This document shows positions 26,482 through 27,565 of a stretch of DNA of 27,565 nucleotides, one piece after another; the first letter of the stretch is position 1, and each line of letters opens with the position of its first letter. The DNA is from Sphacelaria rigidula (taxonomy: Eukaryota > Phaeophyceae > Sphacelariales): NCBI GenBank assembly GCA_964200075.2, contig CAXNAA020000116.1, forward strand, positions 1 to 27,565, given 5' to 3'. A program made the position numbers and the translations under genes. A model generated the notes under the pieces. That model did not search any database, was not told where the DNA came from, and saw only the letters and a list, made by a program, of their open reading frames with translations.

Positions 26482-27565
26482 GCTTTATGAGGAGGTTGGG
26501 TTTCCAGGGACAAGTTGTTGACGCCGACAGCAGATCGTGCGTTGATTGCCCCTGCTATAGGCAGATATACGGCATCGATGAACAAACTATGCATGGTTTT
26601 GGCAATCGTGGTCGAAGCCTTGGTGTTGTGTCCGTTTGTGCGCCCCGCGAGACAAAAAGTACTCTGCAGTGCAGTGCTGACCGCTGCCGGAACTACGGCG
26701 AAAAATAGCAAGAGTGTCGTGCGTTGAATCTGTGTAAGAATATGTCGTGTATCGAAATAGGGAAGAAACAGGGGGCATGTGCACGCTGTTTTGATTTTGG
26801 CTACAGCAGTTCGTTCTTGACTGTCTTCGATATTAGGATTGGCTCAAGTTGAAGCCAGATCGGCGAAGAGCAGGTGTTGGGCAGGCTGGTGATGGCGAGT
26901 GCGCGATCCGTGCTATGTAGTGGAGTGAACCGCAGCAAAAAGGAACCGAACGCCGCCAAACACGGTATTCCAGCTCGGTGTGTACGTACGTCTGCTGTTG
27001 CCGTTGATTCGCGTGTGTCTTCTTCGCGTCAAGCTGTGGCATCTTTGTTTGCGATGGATTATGCATGGAGCTCGGTCCTCTTCGCTCGTTTTTGTCACAC
27101 TACGTCAGTCCCGATTACTCGAAACATGCTGTGGCATGGCCCCACGGCTTAGCAACATGAAACCGAAGGACTGTGGGGCTCTCGTTGCAGTAGAGAGTCC
27201 ACTACAATGTTGGTTGGGTACCGGGAGATACACCCGTGATACGAGTAGGTCGTTGCATTGTTATCTGGTACTGAATATGTCGGTGCGTATCCAAAGCAGA
27301 GTTAGGGCATCGGTCGGCATCACCGGCGAACCGACTCATGATTGTGTTTCACTCCAACCTCACAAAATACACGAGAAGCAGTACGAATCACCTTGGTGCA
27401 ACATTCCCGATTGAATCGCTACCGTGCGATAGCTCGGACACATCCTGCAACCCCGCCGCGCATGCCAGCGGTCCTTGGACCCGTTTGTCCGCGCATAACA
27501 GTGTTTTCGTGAGATTGAGAGTAGATGATACAATTGAGAGTGGCTTTGATCATTCGCTTCAAGTG
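26482..27565 (+). other. TBL2 3' flank
   Basis: Expected to hold the TBL2 3' UTR and polyadenylation site. No AATAAA-like signal is obvious. Overlapping open frames on both strands (26487-27414) lack recognisable motifs, and I see no splice pair that makes a gene. Confidence 0.45.

Noticed and set aside
26208-27414. Several overlapping open frames on both strands after TBL2
   Set aside because: They overlap each other and the last TBL2 exon, and none shows motifs or a splice pair.
1-27565. CRISPR arrays, bacterial operons, rRNA or tRNA genes
   Set aside because: No regularly spaced repeats, no cloverleaf and no rRNA motifs. The gene style is eukaryotic.

Overview
This is nuclear DNA from an intron-rich eukaryote. 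The base composition is balanced. Coding sequence is cut into exons of 69 to about 575 bp by introns of 89 bp to 2.65 kb with clean GT..AG ends, and the introns are full of decayed non-LTR retrotransposons, short interspersed repeats and foldback elements. There are no operons, ribosome binding sites or RNA genes. The exon/intron style, the LINE family and a 'VxGAG...NGxY' protein module best fit a stramenopile, most likely a brown alga. That is inference from family memory, not a search result.

Two protein genes account for all the coding sequence I can defend, arranged head to head. On the minus strand (1-11,284) is a large gene. I recovered nine internal exons and the first 47 bp of a tenth, which runs off the left edge. 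Exon phases agree at all but one junction. It encodes a Gly/Ser/Asn-rich N-terminal region, helical scaffold-like segments, a long Ala-rich helical stretch, a 'SSSLPMRLWGWEQ' segment and a VxGAG/NGxY/W-I/YY/GW module. I cannot name it with certainty. The helical-scaffold style recalls very large deubiquitinases of the USP9X/USP24/USP34 class, but no catalytic domain lies inside the window.

On the plus strand (12,928-26,481) is a complete eleven-exon gene that I reconstructed by hand. All ten splice junctions agree in phase, giving a 455-residue protein. It has an N-terminal transmembrane segment, an acidic Asn/Asp linker, a lysine-rich stretch and about seven WD40 repeats. It matches transducin beta-like 2 (TBL2), an ER-membrane WD40 protein linked to PERK signalling in animals.

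The 1.6 kb between the genes (about 11,285-12,920) should hold both promoters. The rest is repeat-derived. It includes five 3'-end copies of one LINE family (A), one of which retains reverse-transcriptase sequence with an FADD box, and four 3'-end copies of a second family (B). Both families share the same terminal sequence and almost always run into a C-rich tract. There are also four copies of a SINE-like repeat, one nested inside a LINE, and three foldback elements within TBL2 introns. Two 10-base N gaps (7,488-7,497 and 20,715-20,724) sit in or beside long G or C tracts. The last 1.1 kb holds no gene I recognise.
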